Of a DNA stretch of 6,257 nt, positions 5,258 through 6,257 are shown piece by piece. The notes below the pieces were generated by a model. The model saw only the letters and a list, made by a program, of their open reading frames with translations, was not told the DNA's origin and did not search any database. Position 1 is the stretch's first letter; each line of letters begins with the position of its first letter. Made by a program: the position numbers and the translations under genes. Source of the DNA: an uncultured Deinococcales bacterium (GTDB lineage: Bacteria; Deinococcota; Deinococci; Deinococcales; Trueperaceae); assembly GCA_937934635.1 (NCBI GenBank), contig CALGZD010000145.1:1-6257 (forward strand), in the 5' to 3' direction.

Positions 5258-5270
5258 TACGGAGCATAAT
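5246..5270 (+). repeat. 12-bp tandem duplication at the permease gene junction
   Basis: TACGGAGCATAA occurs exactly twice (5246-5257, 5258-5269) and the match continues one base. The first copy supplies the last codons and the TAA stop of the MalF-like gene. The second carries GGAG (5261-5264), 7 nt before the MalG-like ATG at 5272, and so acts as its ribosome site. Without the duplication the single GGAG would lie inside the end of the upstream gene and the stop would be nearly adjacent to the ATG. Confidence 0.9.
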
Positions 5271-5271
5271 T

Positions 5272-6204
5272 ATGTCTGAAACTATTAATTACAATACGAG
5301 TGCTTCAACTAGAGGACTTATCCAAAAGCGTTTAGCACAGTTTGGTGTTTTTCTTGTTTTAGTTGTCTTTTGTTTTATGGTCTTATTTCCTTTTTATTGG
5401 GTTGTACGTACGGCACTGATAAATCCGCAGACCTTCTACTCAAGTATAAAATCTGTAGTGCCAGTTGATCCTACAGGAGTTAATTTTTTACGGGTACTAG
5501 GTGTTATTGATCCACAGATTTTGATTGAACAAGGTGCTACCAATATTTCGCCAGGCAAGCTGAATTTTTGGCTTTTTATGCGAAATTCTTTTATAGTTGG
5601 TCTCGTTACTACTTTAGGTCAGGTCTTTTTTAGCTGTACGGCTGCTTATGCTTTTGCACGACTTAAGTTCCCTGGTAAAAATGCCATCTTTGCCTTGTAT
5701 CTAGCTGCGCTTATGGTTCCAGCTATCGTTTTGTTTATTCCAAACTATGTTCTGGTCAAAGAGTTAGGTTGGATTAATACCTTTGTAGGTATTATTGCGC
5801 CAACATTTCTTATGACACCTTTTGCCGTTTTCTTTATGCGGCAATTCTTTTTAAGTTTAAATACGAGTATTGAAGAAGCAGCCATTATTGATGGTGCTAC
5901 CAAGATTGGGTTTTTCGGTAGAATTGCGCTACCACTCATTAGTGGTCCAGCCATCACACTTGGCATATTGACTTTTATAACAACATGGAATCAGTATCTG
6001 TGGCCTTTTGTGGTTGGACGAGATGAAAGTGTGCGTATGCTTACAGTAGCGCTCAGTGTTTTCCGTTCTCAGACGCCACAAGGCGCACCTGACTGGACTG
6101 GTCTAATGGCAGCAGCAGCAGTTTCAATTGTGCCTGCGTTGCTTATCTTCATTTTCTTTGGTCGTCGTGTTATTGACTCTATTCAATTCTCAGGTGGTAA
6201 ATGA
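5272..6204 (+). CDS. MalG-like sugar ABC transporter permease
   Basis: The 310-aa product is the second channel subunit of the same CUT1-type importer. It has a short cytoplasmic N-terminus, TM1 at about 22-43, an external loop of about 55 residues (44-100), then five more helices (about 105-128, 138-160, 171-192, 226-246, 282-300). The ATPase-docking EAA loop is at about 200-222 (IEEAAIIDGAT, then FGRIALPL), and WNQYLWPFVV (239-248) is the segment typical of MalG-type subunits. The C-terminus QFSGGK is a short version of the family's tail. GGAG 7 nt upstream of the ATG supports this start. It should pair with the MalF-like protein and is almost certainly co-transcribed with it. The stop TGA is followed at once by the next start codon. 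Confidence 0.95.
   Translation: MSETINYNTSASTRGLIQKRLAQFGVFLVLVVFCFMVLFPFYWVVRTALINPQTFYSSIKSVVPVDPTGVNFLRVLGVIDPQILIEQGATNISPGKLNFWLFMRNSFIVGLVTTLGQVFFSCTAAYAFARLKFPGKNAIFALYLAALMVPAIVLFIPNYVLVKELGWINTFVGIIAPTFLMTPFAVFFMRQFFLSLNTSIEEAAIIDGATKIGFFGRIALPLISGPAITLGILTFITTWNQYLWPFVVGRDESVRMLTVALSVFRSQTPQGAPDWTGLMAAAAVSIVPALLIFIFFGRRVIDSIQFSGGK
6192..6197 (+). promoter_or_regulatory. Ribosome binding site for the gene at the right edge
   Basis: AGGTGG lies within the last codons of the MalG-like gene and 7 nt before the GTG at 6205. This favours GTG 6205 over the overlapping ATG at 6201, whose frame stops after seven codons. Confidence 0.5.
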
Positions 6205-6257
6205 GTGAATCTGCAGTTGAGTGAGTATTTAAAGCCATCGTTAAATGGGGATACTAT
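6205..6257 (+). CDS. Start of a further operon gene, cut off by the window edge
   Basis: A frame opening with GTG directly after the MalG-like stop codon stays open to the end of the window and reads MNLQLSEYLKPSLNGDT. AGGTGG seven bases upstream is a suitable ribosome site. Contiguity with no gap suggests translational coupling and a role in the same sugar pathway, such as a glycosidase, binding protein or ATPase, but 17 residues are too few to identify it. The other two frames contain early stops (TGA at 6222 in the ATG 6201 frame). Confidence 0.5.
   Translation, partial: MNLQLSEYLKPSLNGDT

Noticed and set aside
6201..6224. ATG 6201 frame MSESAVE followed by TGA, read as a recoded Trp/selenocysteine gene or a broken gene start
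   Set aside because: TGA ends two other genes in the window, and the GTG 6205 frame gives a simpler explanation with better Shine-Dalgarno spacing.

Overview
The window comes from an AT-rich bacterium (roughly 40% G+C by eye, not computed). All complete genes lie on the plus strand. The sequence does not fix the taxon. TGA is used as a normal stop and TGG encodes Trp, so the standard bacterial code applies. Gene order is: short-repeat-rich spacer, a secreted YD-repeat-like protein, a repeat-rich intergenic region, then an operon of a LacI-family regulator and two MalF/MalG-type sugar ABC permeases, with the first codons of another gene at the right edge.

Region 1-394 holds no convincing gene. 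It does hold a compact structure with every hallmark of a miniature transposable element: 174-320, imperfect terminal inverted repeats of about 24 bp, bracketed exactly by two copies of the 9-bp sequence CAAATGGGC. The gene at 395-2374 has a clear signal peptide (cleavage after AQA) and many degenerate Y-D-x-x-G-x-L motifs. Its function is unknown.

Region 2375-2807 carries two inverted-repeat structures, one resembling the widely dispersed 'TGTCATTCTGA...GAAGAATC' intergenic palindrome. It also carries a probable promoter (TTGACA at 2643) and a striking doubled 12-bp palindrome TAATACGTATTA (2735-2746 and 2748-2759), the best operator candidate for the LacI-family protein that follows.

The regulator (2808-3899), MalF-like permease (3977-5257) and MalG-like permease (5272-6204) are closely spaced with no intrinsic terminator between them, and are probably co-transcribed. 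The two permeases would form the membrane channel of a carbohydrate importer, with the LacI protein sensing the sugar. No solute-binding protein or ATPase is visible; one could lie downstream, where a GTG-started frame opens directly after the malG-like stop codon, or elsewhere in the genome.

A theme of the window is two-copy tandem duplication of 10-18 bp units. Seven cases occur. They affect the operator, the 3' end of the regulator gene (which appears to have been frameshifted) and the permease gene junction. A strongly ribosome-bound 12-codon mini-ORF ends inside the start codon of the MalF-like gene and may couple its translation.
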